64,000 nt of DNA from positions 124,001 to 188,000 of the forward strand of contig JAXGYV010000001.1 of NCBI GenBank assembly GCA_040772045.1. Direction: 5' to 3'. Position numbers and translations under genes: made by a program. Below the pieces are notes generated by a model that was not told the origin of the DNA, searched no databases, and worked only from the letters and a program-made list of their open reading frames with translations. Shown one piece after another: positions 26,398 through 36,617 of this stretch. Source of the stretch: JAXGYV01 sp040772045 (GTDB lineage: Bacteria; Actinomycetota; Thermoleophilia; UBA2241). Position 1 is the first letter of the stretch; each line of letters starts with the position of its first letter.

Positions 26398-27556
26398 AGG
26401 TGGTGGTAGACCGTGGTGTGAGCGTCGGTGTTGGGGTGGGCGACGCTGGCGTCGGTGTGGGCGTGAACGAGGGGAGGGGCGTGGGCGACGCTGTCGGTGT
26501 GGGGCTGCTGGTGGGCAGGACTGGCGGACTGGGGAGCGGACTCGGAAGCGGGCTGGGTGGCGGCGCCGTGGGCACAGGCGTAGGTGCGGGGCTGGGCGCC
26601 ATACTCCGACTGCGCAGCGCGGCGTTCAGGGCACGAAGCTTGCGAGTAGCCGAGAGAAGTTGTGGCGATGCGGCCGCCCGGGTCTTGTGAAGCACTCGTG
26701 AGCAAAGACGGAGAGCGTCCTCGTCCACATGGAGAACACGCTTGTTCAGGTACAAGAGAGCCGTGCGGCCGTCCGCGGCGCTGTCGGGCCGTGCGAGATA
26801 GCCGCGGTTGAGGGTGGTCACGAGGCGTGTGACGTCCGTGACCGCGCGGGTAACCCGTAGCACCTCTCGCCGCAGCACGGTTCTGCGTCGGCGTATGTCG
26901 TTACGATTACCCTGACGGGAGAGAGACCGATGGAGGCGGCTCAGGCGAGCCAGCCGTCTGTGGAGACGAACAGCCTGTGCCTCGTAGCGCTGCGTGGAGC
27001 GCCGCAGGAGCTCCAACGGGGAGAGCGTGGGTGCGGGCGTTTCGGCGGCCGCTGCCGCCGCCGCGAGGGCCGCGGCGGTGGCGGCCGACGGATCGCCGAC
27101 GTCCGTTACGCTTGCCTGACCGACCTCCGCACCCGCGACAGCGAGTGAGGGGGTGGTGCCGGTACATCCCGTGGTCGAAGAGGAGAGATCGGTCTCCGGT
27201 GGATGTGGGCAGATCAGGCTCCAGTCGATGCGGAAGGCATCAGTGATTTTCACGCCCTGCAGCGACACGTCGCTGCTCAGGAATACACGCCCCGCGAGGC
27301 TGGCTGCCCCTGCGCCCACGAGCGTGCTGCCGGATGGGATGCACAGGTTCCTGACCCTATAGATTCCGCCCGGCACGTGGACGACCTGCCCGCATGCGAG
27401 AGCATGCTGGAATGCCGCGGTATCGTCGGTAACGCCGTTGCCTGCGGCGCCGTAATGACGGACATTGACGGCGGCCGCAGCCGTTGCTGTGAGGACCAGC
27501 GACAGCAGCAGCGTGAGTCCAATGATCACCCCGTTTCGACGTATCACACGTATCAC
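25550..27556 (-). CDS. Secreted beta-helix protein C: pectate-lyase-like N-terminus, helical stalk, Pro/Thr linker, identical cassette
   Basis: 668 residues, GTG start at 27554-27556. Signal peptide at residues 1-29 (GLTLLLSLVLTATAAAA). Next comes a short pectate-lyase-3-like beginning, VNVRHYGAAGNGVTDDTAAF, continuing to about residue 115 with PSGSTLVGAG, which looks like the first turns of a beta-helix. Residues about 185-320 form a basic helical region clearly related to that of protein A (LNKRVLHVDEDALRL against VNARMFHIDRDVARV). A Pro/Ser/Thr-rich linker fills about residues 323-387. The final 279 residues are the cassette shared with proteins A and B. It is likely exported and wall-spanning. 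Function is unknown; a polysaccharide-active enzyme or binding protein is a reasonable guess. Confidence 0.87.
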   Translation of the reverse strand: MIRVIRRNGVIIGLTLLLSLVLTATAAAAVNVRHYGAAGNGVTDDTAAFQHALACGQVVHVPGGIYRVRNLCIPSGSTLVGAGAASLAGRVFLSSDVSLQGVKITDAFRIDWSLICPHPPETDLSSSTTGCTGTTPSLAVAGAEVGQASVTDVGDPSAATAAALAAAAAAAETPAPTLSPLELLRRSTQRYEAQAVRLHRRLARLSRLHRSLSRQGNRNDIRRRRTVLRREVLRVTRAVTDVTRLVTTLNRGYLARPDSAADGRTALLYLNKRVLHVDEDALRLCSRVLHKTRAAASPQLLSATRKLRALNAALRSRSMAPSPAPTPVPTAPPPSPLPSPLPSPPVLPTSSPTPTASPTPLPSFTPTPTPASPTPTPTLTPRSTTTSTTYTNYVVPAGTHDVVYENCRFTGGSADITSGGVLSITKPCSNIVFRNCVIDSGPGQGIKIVDYGATVHDIRFENCTIRSQPCMGFECISRPTAGRSGGYQRIDLINCTFEPQGSEAVSYDCDGDPRQCGNCLIDGVLIKGAGTNPNYWGQGLEINGPTNMTVRNTTIYRTRSCALNLNGKGVADCGWTFSDCLFDMTTSFQRMPHDASAGILVPFGMNGALFSRCTFNAGDVAWGNAWLVDGCDNNDFRSCTLLGVGSYRRVYDDAGNANNLWPEGTLFW

Positions 27557-28257
27557 CCTTTCTGGTATGCGACAGTGGAGGAGTGGCCGCCTGCGCCGAA
27601 CAAAGCAGCGGGGTTATCGCCACACGGAAGGCCGGCGCACGAGGCATCTGCACGTGCGATGGTGCGAACCCACACACCACGCGGGATAGGTGCTTTGAGT
27701 GCTGTGTGCTCTGTGAGAGATCTCTCGCCGAGGAGAGGACGATGGCTCTGCGGAAGATGCGGAGCGGACGGACGCGGGGTGCCCCGACATTCCCGTTGGC
27801 AGGCGGGGCTTCGTTCTGCACACTCGAACAGAACGTGTGGTTGTCCGCCAAGCATCACCGCCCCTACGCTCGCTCAGGAGGTTGTGGCTTACCCGCGCCT
27901 GGCAGCCTCGGGACCTATGAATATGCGACGGGACCGATGGTCTTTCGGCCGCGGCCCGCGCCAGACGCTATGTGCCACTGTGGTGCGAGTCAAGCAGCCG
28001 CAACGCGGCCGAGGCTCGCAAAGCGAGCGACAAACTGTCGAACGAAGTGAGAAAGGTCCTGCACCTGAGGAATCGGCGTGGCGGGCATGGTAGCGTATGT
28101 TAAGAGAAGTTAAGGTTGTGGCTGTTCGCCGGCGAGAGCGTCGAGAGCTGCTATTTCGCGGACGCCAGTAATGGGTGCCTGCATGTTTGTGCGGCAGTAT
28201 GGCGACGGGTGTCGTGATAGCTTGGCAGCGTACAAGCTGGTGTCGGGAGGTGCATTG
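27557..28257. other. 700-bp divergent intergenic region
   Basis: The longest gap in the window, between divergently transcribed beta-helix protein C and gmd, so it should contain both promoters. Short frames on both strands lack protein character. I see a tandem GTTAAG pair 11 bases apart at about 28097-28113, which could be a response-regulator site, and GC-rich inverted segments around 27945-27965. A GGGAGG ribosome-binding site for gmd lies at 28245-28250. No known riboswitch consensus or mobile element could be recognised. Confidence 0.35.
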
Positions 28258-29415
28258 ATGGCGAAGACAGCGCTGGTCACGGGCATTACTGGCCAGGATG
28301 GCGCGTACTTGGCCGAGCTTCTCCTCGGGAAAGGGTATGTGGTGCACGGTATCAAGCGCCGGGCGAGTCTCTTCAACACCGACCGGGTCGACCATCTCTA
28401 CAGCGACCCCCACCGGCCCGGTGTGCGGTTTTTCATGCACTACGGCGACCTCACCGATGCCACCAACCTCATCCGCATCGTGCAAGAGACGAAGCCAGAC
28501 GAGGTCTACAATCTTGCCGCGCAGTCACATGTACAGGTGAGCTTTGAGACCCCCGAGTACACCGCCAACGCCGACGCCCTCGGTACCCTACGGCTGCTGG
28601 AAGCGCTGCGCATCCTCGGCATGGAGCGCAGTGTGCGTTTCTACCAGGCATCTACGAGCGAGATGTTCGGCCAGGTACAGGAGGTGCCGCAGCGCGAGAC
28701 CACGCCCTTCTACCCCCGGAGCCCCTATGGCGCGGCTAAGGTGTACGGCTACTGGATCACGGTGAACTATCGCGAGGCGTACGGCATGCATGCCAGCAAC
28801 GGGATTCTGTTCAATCATGAGAGTCCGATCAGAGGCGAGACGTTCGTCACGCGCAAGATCACCCGCGCGGTGGCGCGCATCGCTCTGGGATTCGAGTCCG
28901 AGCTGTACCTGGGCAATCTGGACTCACTGCGCGACTGGGGACACGCGCGAGACTACGTGGAGGCCATGTACCTCATGCTGCAGCAAGACGAGCCCGACGA
29001 CTACGTGATCGCTACGGGCGAGCAGCATTCGGTACGCGACTTCGTGCGACGAGCCTTCGCAGAGGTCGGCGTAAACCTCACGTTCACGGGCGGTGGTGCA
29101 GACGAAGTGGGCGTGGTGAGCGACGTCGACAGCCACCGCCTCGCCGCTGCCTGCGATGGCTACGGGCCGCCGGACAGCCAGTCGGCGATGCGCCCCGGCT
29201 CTGTGGTGCTCCGAGTGGACGCTCGCTACTACCGGCCCACCGAGGTGGTCAGCCTGATCGGCGACGCCAGCAAAGCGGAGCAACGACTTGGCTGGCGGCC
29301 GCGAGTCAGGTTCGCGGAGCTCGTCAGCGAGATGGTGCACGAGGATCTCGTCCAAGCGCGGCGCGACGGAGCGCTGCGCGCGAACGGCTTCGTCGTTCGG
29401 CAGACTCGCGAGTAG
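28258..29415 (+). CDS. gmd: GDP-mannose 4,6-dehydratase
   Basis: 385 residues from ATG 28258 with GGGAGG upstream. Converts GDP-D-mannose to GDP-4-keto-6-deoxy-D-mannose using bound NADP. Motifs: ALVTGITGQDGAYLAELL (GXXGXXG), HYGDLTDATNLIRI, NLAAQSHVQVSFETP, catalytic ASTSEMFGQVQEVPQ, YGAAKVYGY (YXXXK), and NHESPIRGETFVTRKITR, where Ile replaces the more usual Arg. RYYRPTEVVSLIGDASKAE near the C-terminus is family-typical; about 15 extra residues precede it. It is followed directly by fcl, so the pair makes GDP-L-fucose, with GDP-mannose probably from the gene at 36618. Confidence 0.95.
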   Translation: MAKTALVTGITGQDGAYLAELLLGKGYVVHGIKRRASLFNTDRVDHLYSDPHRPGVRFFMHYGDLTDATNLIRIVQETKPDEVYNLAAQSHVQVSFETPEYTANADALGTLRLLEALRILGMERSVRFYQASTSEMFGQVQEVPQRETTPFYPRSPYGAAKVYGYWITVNYREAYGMHASNGILFNHESPIRGETFVTRKITRAVARIALGFESELYLGNLDSLRDWGHARDYVEAMYLMLQQDEPDDYVIATGEQHSVRDFVRRAFAEVGVNLTFTGGGADEVGVVSDVDSHRLAAACDGYGPPDSQSAMRPGSVVLRVDARYYRPTEVVSLIGDASKAEQRLGWRPRVRFAELVSEMVHEDLVQARRDGALRANGFVVRQTRE

Positions 29416-29420
29416 TGTCC

Positions 29421-30380
29421 ATGAGCGCCATCTCAGCAGCCTCCACTGTATATCTCGCCGGCCAGAGCGGCCTTGTCGGCGGCGCCATCCTGCGAGCATT
29501 GCGCCACCATGACTACCACCATCTGATCCTTCGCGATGCATCTACGCTGGACATGCGAGAGCAGGCGGCCGTGAGGGCTGACGTGGCGGCAACGCAGCCA
29601 CAGGCGATGATCATCGCTGCGGCCAAGGTTGGCGGGATCCTGGCGAACTGGCGGGAACCGTACGAGTTCGTCGCCGACAACCTGGCGATCGAGCTCAATC
29701 TGATCGACGCGGCCTTTCGCAGTGGGGTGCAGCGCCTGATCTTCCTGGGCAGCTCGTGCATTTACCCCCGCGAGGCGCCGCAGCCGCTGAAGGAGGAGTA
29801 CCTGCTCACCGGGCCATTGGAAGAGACGAACAGGCCGTACGCTGTAGCCAAGATCGCGGGCATCGAGCTGTGCCGCAGCCTCAATCGACAGTACGGCACC
29901 GACTACCTCAGTCTCATGCCTACGAATCTCTACGGGCCGGGCGATAACTTCGACTTGGAATCCAGCCATGTGCTCCCCGCGATGATTCGCAAGTACCATC
30001 AGGGAAAGGTCGGCGGTGGTCCTGTAGTGCTTTGGGGCAGCGGCACACCTCGTCGTGAATTCCTCCACGTCGACGACGTGGGCGAGGCCGTCGTCTTCGC
30101 CCTCGAGAACGTTGGCGCGCACATGGTGCCGGACGGCCTCTTGAACGTGGGGTGTGGGGAAGACCTCACCATCCGGTCCCTTGCCGAGGCCGTGCAAGCC
30201 GCCGTTGGCTACCGCGGCGCAACGGAGTGGGATACAACAAAACCAGATGGCACACCGCGCAAGCTCTTGGATATCGGGCGGATAAGTGCACTGGGCTGGA
30301 GGCCGAGCATCGCGCTCGAGGATGGTCTCCGCACCACGTACCACTGGTTCCGCGAGCACCAGGCCGAGGCCAGGGTGTAG
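29421..30380 (+). CDS. fcl: GDP-L-fucose synthase
   Basis: 319 residues from ATG 29421; an overlapping GTG at 29415 inside the gmd stop is an alternative. It epimerises and reduces the Gmd product to GDP-L-fucose using NADPH. The motifs are VYLAGQSGLVGGAI (nucleotide binding), AAKVGGI, FLGSSCIYPREAPQPLKE with the catalytic Ser/Cys region, YAVAKIAGIE (YXXXK), and LMPTNLYGPGDNFDLESSHV, diagnostic for the family. RREFLHVDDVGEAVVFALEN follows. It is translated just after gmd in one operon. Fucose is therefore expected in the surface glycan. Confidence 0.95.
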   Translation: MSAISAASTVYLAGQSGLVGGAILRALRHHDYHHLILRDASTLDMREQAAVRADVAATQPQAMIIAAAKVGGILANWREPYEFVADNLAIELNLIDAAFRSGVQRLIFLGSSCIYPREAPQPLKEEYLLTGPLEETNRPYAVAKIAGIELCRSLNRQYGTDYLSLMPTNLYGPGDNFDLESSHVLPAMIRKYHQGKVGGGPVVLWGSGTPRREFLHVDDVGEAVVFALENVGAHMVPDGLLNVGCGEDLTIRSLAEAVQAAVGYRGATEWDTTKPDGTPRKLLDIGRISALGWRPSIALEDGLRTTYHWFREHQAEARV

Positions 30381-30402
30381 CTCCTCCTACCTGATATCAT
30401 CG

Positions 30403-30425
30403 CGGTGCCGTCTCTGGCGGCACTG
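30403..30425 (+). terminator. Candidate stem-loop between fcl and proS
   Basis: CGGTGCCG (30403-30410) and CGGCACTG (30418-30425) pair over eight positions, including one G-U, around a 7-base loop, 22 bp after the fcl stop. There is no T-tract. It may end the gmd-fcl transcript or sit in the proS leader. Confidence 0.4.
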
Positions 30426-30458
30426 CCCCTGCCCGCACAAGCAGTCCGGAGTTAGCGC

Positions 30459-32297
<1,839 letters not shown>

Positions 32298-32446
32298 CCC
32301 CAGCGCACGGAGCGGAGAGCGGGGCCGTTGCGCGGAGCTTAGGAGTACGCTAACACGCTCTGGCACGGTGTTGTCTGTCAGGGCAACAGATGTTCCAGTA
32401 CGCAAAGCTCAAGTGTCGCCTGTCTTGGCACGATACAGGTAGTGAC

Positions 32447-32860
32447 ATGCGAGTCTATGCAGAACAGCTAAACTCCTCGCTCTCCGCAAGCCGAACGATG
32501 GTGACTTGTTCCCCAGAGCGCCGTTTCAGCACGCTAGCATTCCCCGACGCGCTGAAGGTGCTCATGGAGGAGCGCCGCTTGAGTTACCGTCAGCTCGCCT
32601 ATAAGACACAGCTATCCGCGGGCTATCTGAACCATCTCACCAAGGGGAGCCGGCCTGTACCGGCGGATCCAGTAATCCAGAATCTGGCGGCCGCGCTGCG
32701 AGTAGCACCCGACTACTTCCTCGAGTACAGACTGCGCCAAGTGACACAGGTCTTGGGTGAAGCTCCGGGCCTCGCCGACACGCTCTATAAGATCCTCGTC
32801 TGCGAGGCACCGGTTACGAACGAGGTTACGGAGCTACTGACCGAGGCCGCCGGAGCCTGA
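32447..32860 (+). CDS. XRE-family helix-turn-helix regulator
   Basis: 137 residues from ATG 32447; other in-frame starts at 32390 and 32498 are possible and none has a strong ribosome-binding site. A helix-turn-helix occupies about residues 35-95: LKVLMEERRLSYRQLAYKT, LSAGYLNHLTKGSRPVP, then IQNLAAALRVAPDYFLEYRL. No sensor domain is visible. Its last 27 bases overlap the end of the convergent GNAT gene, so transcription through either may affect the other. Targets are unknown; the polysaccharide locus is one candidate by proximity only. The 32298-32446 gap holds a weak TGTTG/CAACA repeat and nothing else. Confidence 0.75.
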   Translation: MRVYAEQLNSSLSASRTMVTCSPERRFSTLAFPDALKVLMEERRLSYRQLAYKTQLSAGYLNHLTKGSRPVPADPVIQNLAAALRVAPDYFLEYRLRQVTQVLGEAPGLADTLYKILVCEAPVTNEVTELLTEAAGA

Positions 32861-34072
32861 CCGGCGGCCGACGGTCTCCTTCCTGTGAATCAGCTTGCAC
32901 GCCGGCGTCATCTTGCCCCGAAGCCAGCGAGCGGCGCGACGGCCGTATCCGAAGCGGAACTCCAGAGCGGCGATGAGCGGCCATCGCGACCAACGACCCA
33001 GAGCGATGTAAGCCTGCTGCATCTCCATTCGGTCGGGGTGCCATGGTCGGAGCCATGCGGCATCGCCCAGCATGTTCACACGGGCAATACGCGGGTCCGC
33101 GCAGCAACGTTCGAGTGTGTGGCGCAGGAGGAGGAGCCCCGGGGCTACGTGGGCGTACTTCTCATCATATGCAGTCTTCATGATCGCGTATTCATCGCCT
33201 GTGCGCATACACAGAAGCGAGGCGATGCAGCGGCCATCGGCGTGGAGTTCATTGATCTCACAATGATCGTCTTCACCGTCCATTCGCGCGACGAAGTCGC
33301 GAAAGAAGTCAGGTTGGCCTTTCCGCAGACGTATCGCCTTTCCCACGCCCGGCCGGCCCTTCCATCCGCGGGCTTCCAGGTCGAAGAACGCCTCGAGATG
33401 CGCTGGCAACTGGGCTGTATTCGCCACGGTGGCAAAGCGCACGTTCCCGAGAGCTTCCAGTCGACGATAGCGTCTCCGAAGGTCGGCGCGGTACCTCCGC
33501 GCCAGTCTCTTCAGAAGCACCTCGAACGGTTGCCTGGAGTCGAACACGTACACGTGACTGGTACGAGAGAGGCAGTAGTCGTACGGCGCCAGCTCCGCCA
33601 ACCCCGCCCACAGGGGCGAGGTCTGAGGCAGGGGGCCGAGGATGAGAAGCCGACGACCTCCAGCACTGCGCCGGAGGTAGTGGGTGAGCAGTGGGAGGAG
33701 CTGGCGCCGTACGGCTTCGTCGGGGCAGATCACATCGCCCATGGGAAAGTGCGAAGGAAGCGTGAGCCTCCACACACGGACGGGGCGTCCGAGTATGTGC
33801 ACGCTACGACTCTCCAGTGGGCAGATGGCCCTTGCTGTGGCATCGACGGAGATGATGACACAGCGCAAGTGGTCAGGCTCGGCCATAACGGTGGGCACGT
33901 ACGCGCGATGTGCTTCGTAGACGTGAAAACCCGTGCGCTGCGACATCTCGGCATAGAGTCTCCTCCAGTCTCGAGCGACGTGGTCGAGACTGGCTACACC
34001 ACGATGCTCAGCGATCGTGATCGGCGAACTGTCGCTGTGCTTCAGAGTCGGTGAGGGGGCGGGAGAGTTCAT
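32834..34072 (-). CDS. BioF2-like GNAT acetyltransferase, paralogue 2
   Basis: 412 residues from ATG 34070-34072; a GTG at 34096 is an alternative. Acetyltransferase_6 features: YRADLRRRYRRLEALGNVRF, DLEARGWKGRPG, DHCEINELHADGRCIASLLC, AIMKTAYDEKYAHVAPGLLL and RHTLERCC. It is clearly paralogous to the enzyme at 7020-8201 (shared GRRLLILGPLPQ / GRRLLVLGPLPQ, EHRG near the N-terminus). It lies outside the main operons and next to a radical SAM gene on the same strand, 29 bp apart, so they may form a two-gene unit. The stop overlaps the convergent XRE gene. Confidence 0.8.
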   Translation of the reverse strand: MNSPAPSPTLKHSDSSPITIAEHRGVASLDHVARDWRRLYAEMSQRTGFHVYEAHRAYVPTVMAEPDHLRCVIISVDATARAICPLESRSVHILGRPVRVWRLTLPSHFPMGDVICPDEAVRRQLLPLLTHYLRRSAGGRRLLILGPLPQTSPLWAGLAELAPYDYCLSRTSHVYVFDSRQPFEVLLKRLARRYRADLRRRYRRLEALGNVRFATVANTAQLPAHLEAFFDLEARGWKGRPGVGKAIRLRKGQPDFFRDFVARMDGEDDHCEINELHADGRCIASLLCMRTGDEYAIMKTAYDEKYAHVAPGLLLLRHTLERCCADPRIARVNMLGDAAWLRPWHPDRMEMQQAYIALGRWSRWPLIAALEFRFGYGRRAARWLRGKMTPACKLIHRKETVGRRSGSGGLGQ

Positions 34073-34101
34073 GGTCTGCACGCTATCGCCCAGCACGACA
34101 T

Positions 34102-35556
34102 CTAGCAGGGGCCTTCCGGCTGCCGAACGTCCTTCCGTCGCTTGCTGGGCAAAAGGGCGGCGTGGAGTCGACGGTAGAGACGGAGAGCACCCGCGAGAGG
34201 CGCCGCCGTGAGTGGCGTGAGCGGCACGGGCAGCAGCAGCGGGTGGGCTTGCCGCAGTTGCTCGTAGCGGATGAGGCAGTCAAAGCGTCGGCGATACGAC
34301 CCGATGGCGGCTCGAGGGAACTCCGGGGTATCCAACCACGCTTCCTCTCGCTCCTGTCGTAACACCGTGCCGTCGAGAAGACCCCGTTCGCTACAGACAT
34401 CCGCGAGGTGTGTCTTGGGGTACGGGTAGAAGACGCTGAGTATGGCGCTGTGAGGCGCTATGCGGGCGTTCATGCGCACGGTATCCAGGAACTGCCTGGG
34501 TGTCTCACCTGGCGTTCCGATGATGTTCTGACTTATGGCGGGGAGCTGCGCCTCGTGGAGCAGACGAAACCCGTGCACTATGGCCTCATCGCTGAGACCC
34601 TTCCGCATGAGCTTATTGCGAACGTACGCGTTGCCGGACTCGATACCGACGAATACTCGCGTGGCACCTGCCGCTTTGAGGAGGTGGAGATCCTCCTTGT
34701 CGAAGCCGTCGGCGCGAAGGTTGCACCAGAACGGCGTCCGTATCTCCTGGCGGTAGCGCTCCATGAAGTCCCGGAACCACGCGCGGTCGAGAGCGAGGTC
34801 GTCGTCGTGGAAGGTGATATGCCGTAGCTCGGTCGCCTCCAGGCACTCGTTGACTACTCGGATCGCCGCGTCGACCGATGGACGGGGGATTCGCGCCCCG
34901 AGGACCTTTCGCAACGCGGCGTTGGAACAGAATGCGCAGTGTCGTGGGCACCCCCGCGTGAGGATGATCTCGAGACTCTGCTCGTCCCGCCGGAAGTCGC
35001 GAAACCTGGCTAGCGCGCGCAGAAACAGCTCGTGATCGAACCCGATGGCCTCGTCGAGGTCGTCCAGGTCGGCGTTCGGCGGATTCTGCACAACGGTACC
35101 GCGAGCACCATTTCGAGGAGCTGCCCACAGCCCCTGAACGCCTGTGAACTCGCGGCCCGCCTGGATGAGGCGGAGGGTCTCGACGAGTGGCCGTTCGCCG
35201 TAGCCGACGCACACGGCATCCAGCGAAGGCGTGGTGAGCAGACGCTCGGGGCACAGCGTTGCGTCTGGGCCGCCGTACATCTGTGGTAGTCGGGGCATGG
35301 CCTGTCTGAGAGCCGTCGAAAGCCGCTGCAGGGCGGCAAAGCCGGAGGAGGGGCCGTAGAAGCCAACGAGGCAAGGGTCGGTACGGCGAGCAGTCTCGAG
35401 AACATACGGCAGGTCGCTCTCGTGCCGGTAGTAGACCAGTGAACTGACGAAGCCATGGCTTCGGATGTAGGAGGAGAGTGCCGCCAACCCGAGCCCACAG
35501 GTATACCCTGTGTGCGCAGTGACATCGTTATAGACGAACAGGACGTCGGCCGGCAC
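34102..35556 (-). CDS. B12-binding-domain radical SAM enzyme
   Basis: 484 residues. GTG at 35554-35556 is preferred because GGGAGG lies about 12 bases upstream; a GTG at 35568 would be too close to it. N-terminal cobalamin-binding-like domain (VLFVYNDVTAHTGYTCGLGL, LVGFYGPSSGF, YGGPDATLCPE). Radical SAM core at about residues 195-410 with the cluster motif RGCPRHCAFCS (CXXXCXXC), FHDDDLAL, VFVGIESGN and NIIGTPGETP. Members of this class methylate or rearrange unactivated carbons, often in lipid or polysaccharide pathways. The canonical His of the B12 motif is not obvious, so cobalamin use is uncertain. Confidence 0.82.
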   Translation of the reverse strand: MPADVLFVYNDVTAHTGYTCGLGLAALSSYIRSHGFVSSLVYYRHESDLPYVLETARRTDPCLVGFYGPSSGFAALQRLSTALRQAMPRLPQMYGGPDATLCPERLLTTPSLDAVCVGYGERPLVETLRLIQAGREFTGVQGLWAAPRNGARGTVVQNPPNADLDDLDEAIGFDHELFLRALARFRDFRRDEQSLEIILTRGCPRHCAFCSNAALRKVLGARIPRPSVDAAIRVVNECLEATELRHITFHDDDLALDRAWFRDFMERYRQEIRTPFWCNLRADGFDKEDLHLLKAAGATRVFVGIESGNAYVRNKLMRKGLSDEAIVHGFRLLHEAQLPAISQNIIGTPGETPRQFLDTVRMNARIAPHSAILSVFYPYPKTHLADVCSERGLLDGTVLRQEREEAWLDTPEFPRAAIGSYRRRFDCLIRYEQLRQAHPLLLPVPLTPLTAAPLAGALRLYRRLHAALLPSKRRKDVRQPEGPC

Positions 35557-35671
35557 CGCGCTTGGCACCCCTCCCGTGGTTCGCGCAGCTGCTGCAAAGC
35601 ATCCGTGATTCTAAAGGATACCTCAGACGTATTCGGCCATATCACCCGAATACTGAAGGCGAAAAAGATGA

Positions 35672-35749
35672 TGGTCGGCGTGGCCAGATTCGAACTGGCG
35701 ACCCCCAGTCCCCCAGACTGGTGCGCTAACCAGGCTGCGCCACACGCCG
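35672..35749 (-). tRNA. tRNA-Pro (anticodon GGG)
   Basis: The minus strand folds as a complete cloverleaf: acceptor CGGCGTG/CACGCCG, D-stem GCGC, anticodon stem CCAGT/ACTGG with loop CTGGGGG (anticodon GGG, Pro), 5-base variable loop, T-stem GCCAG/CTGGC with loop TTCGAAT, discriminator A, and an encoded CCA. A TTTTT run follows the 3' end and may terminate transcription. It lies between the divergent radical SAM and phosphatidyltransferase genes. No integrase is nearby. Confidence 0.97.
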
Positions 35750-35965
35750 ACCGCGGGTGCCAAGTCTAGCACAGCCGCTGTGGCCGCGCGGTAGTGCTCT
35801 CCGCGGGGGACACCTATGCCGCGAGCGCGGTACCTCGGGCTCGCGAGAGGTACTTGCTCACGGGGAATGCCATGCGCCGAAGCCGCGCGGCGGCCATCTC
35901 GTCCCCCGTGAATCTGAGTCGGGCGGGGGCCTGCCGTGCGCCTCTTTGGTAGACTCCTCCCCGAG

Positions 35966-36505
35966 ATGATCCGGTACGTCCCCAACGCGCTGACACTCTT
36001 CCGCTTCGCCTGCCTGCCCGTGTTCGTCTGGATATACGGCTGGCAAGCGCCGGGCTTTGCCTGGAAGGCAGCTCTCCTGATGTGGTTCGCTACCTGGAGC
36101 GATTTGGCGGATGGCTACATCGCGCGCAAGTACAATGCCGTCACCCGTCTTGGGCAGGTGCTCGATCCGCTCGTGGACCGAGCATTCTTCCTCACGGCAT
36201 TCGGGGCGTATGTCTACTACGGGACCATGCCGTGGTGGGCCGTCGCCCCAGTCGTGGGCAGAGACGTGCTGCTGATCGTAGCTTCCGCTGTTCTCGTCGG
36301 CTCACGGCGGGGGGAGGTGCAGGTGCTGCGCAGTGGCAAGTGGGCTACGTTCGTACTGGCGTGGTCGGTCGGCTTCTTCATGATCGGCGTGCGCTTCATC
36401 GCATGGCCGCTGTACATCGTGGGCGGAGCACTCTACCTGTACACCGGCTGCCTGTACGTGGTGCGCTACTTTCGCGCCCGGCGCGCGCGACCAGCGGCCG
36501 TATAG
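35966..36505 (+). CDS. CDP-alcohol phosphatidyltransferase
   Basis: 179 residues from ATG 35966 (MIRYVPNALTLFRFACLPV); a GTG at 35936 with a G-rich stretch upstream would add ten residues. The diagnostic CDP-alcohol motif DG-X2-AR-X8-G-X3-D-X3-D is complete: it starts DGYIARKYN and ends GQVLDPLVD. About five to six membrane helices. It probably makes a phosphatidyl product such as PGP or cardiolipin from CDP-diacylglycerol. A second family member at 58338 sits in the conserved pgsA position, so this one may have a different alcohol acceptor. Confidence 0.85.
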   Translation: MIRYVPNALTLFRFACLPVFVWIYGWQAPGFAWKAALLMWFATWSDLADGYIARKYNAVTRLGQVLDPLVDRAFFLTAFGAYVYYGTMPWWAVAPVVGRDVLLIVASAVLVGSRRGEVQVLRSGKWATFVLAWSVGFFMIGVRFIAWPLYIVGGALYLYTGCLYVVRYFRARRARPAAV

Positions 36506-36617
36506 CGCTTTTCGTCGCACGGACCGGACACAGCACTCGACCACCGTGCCGAGCGGTCATCTGCTAGCATAGGTTGCGGAGAGCATCCCCCTGGACCTCG
36601 AGAACGGGAGGTGAACC

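Noticed and set aside
27557..28257. Riboswitch (cobalamin, c-di-GMP or c-di-AMP) in the gmd upstream region
   Set aside because: Isolated words such as GCCACTG occur, but the ordered consensus boxes of these classes could not be found.
35672..35749. tRNA-Pro as an integration site for a mobile island
   Set aside because: No integrase and no repeated tRNA 3' end is visible in the window.
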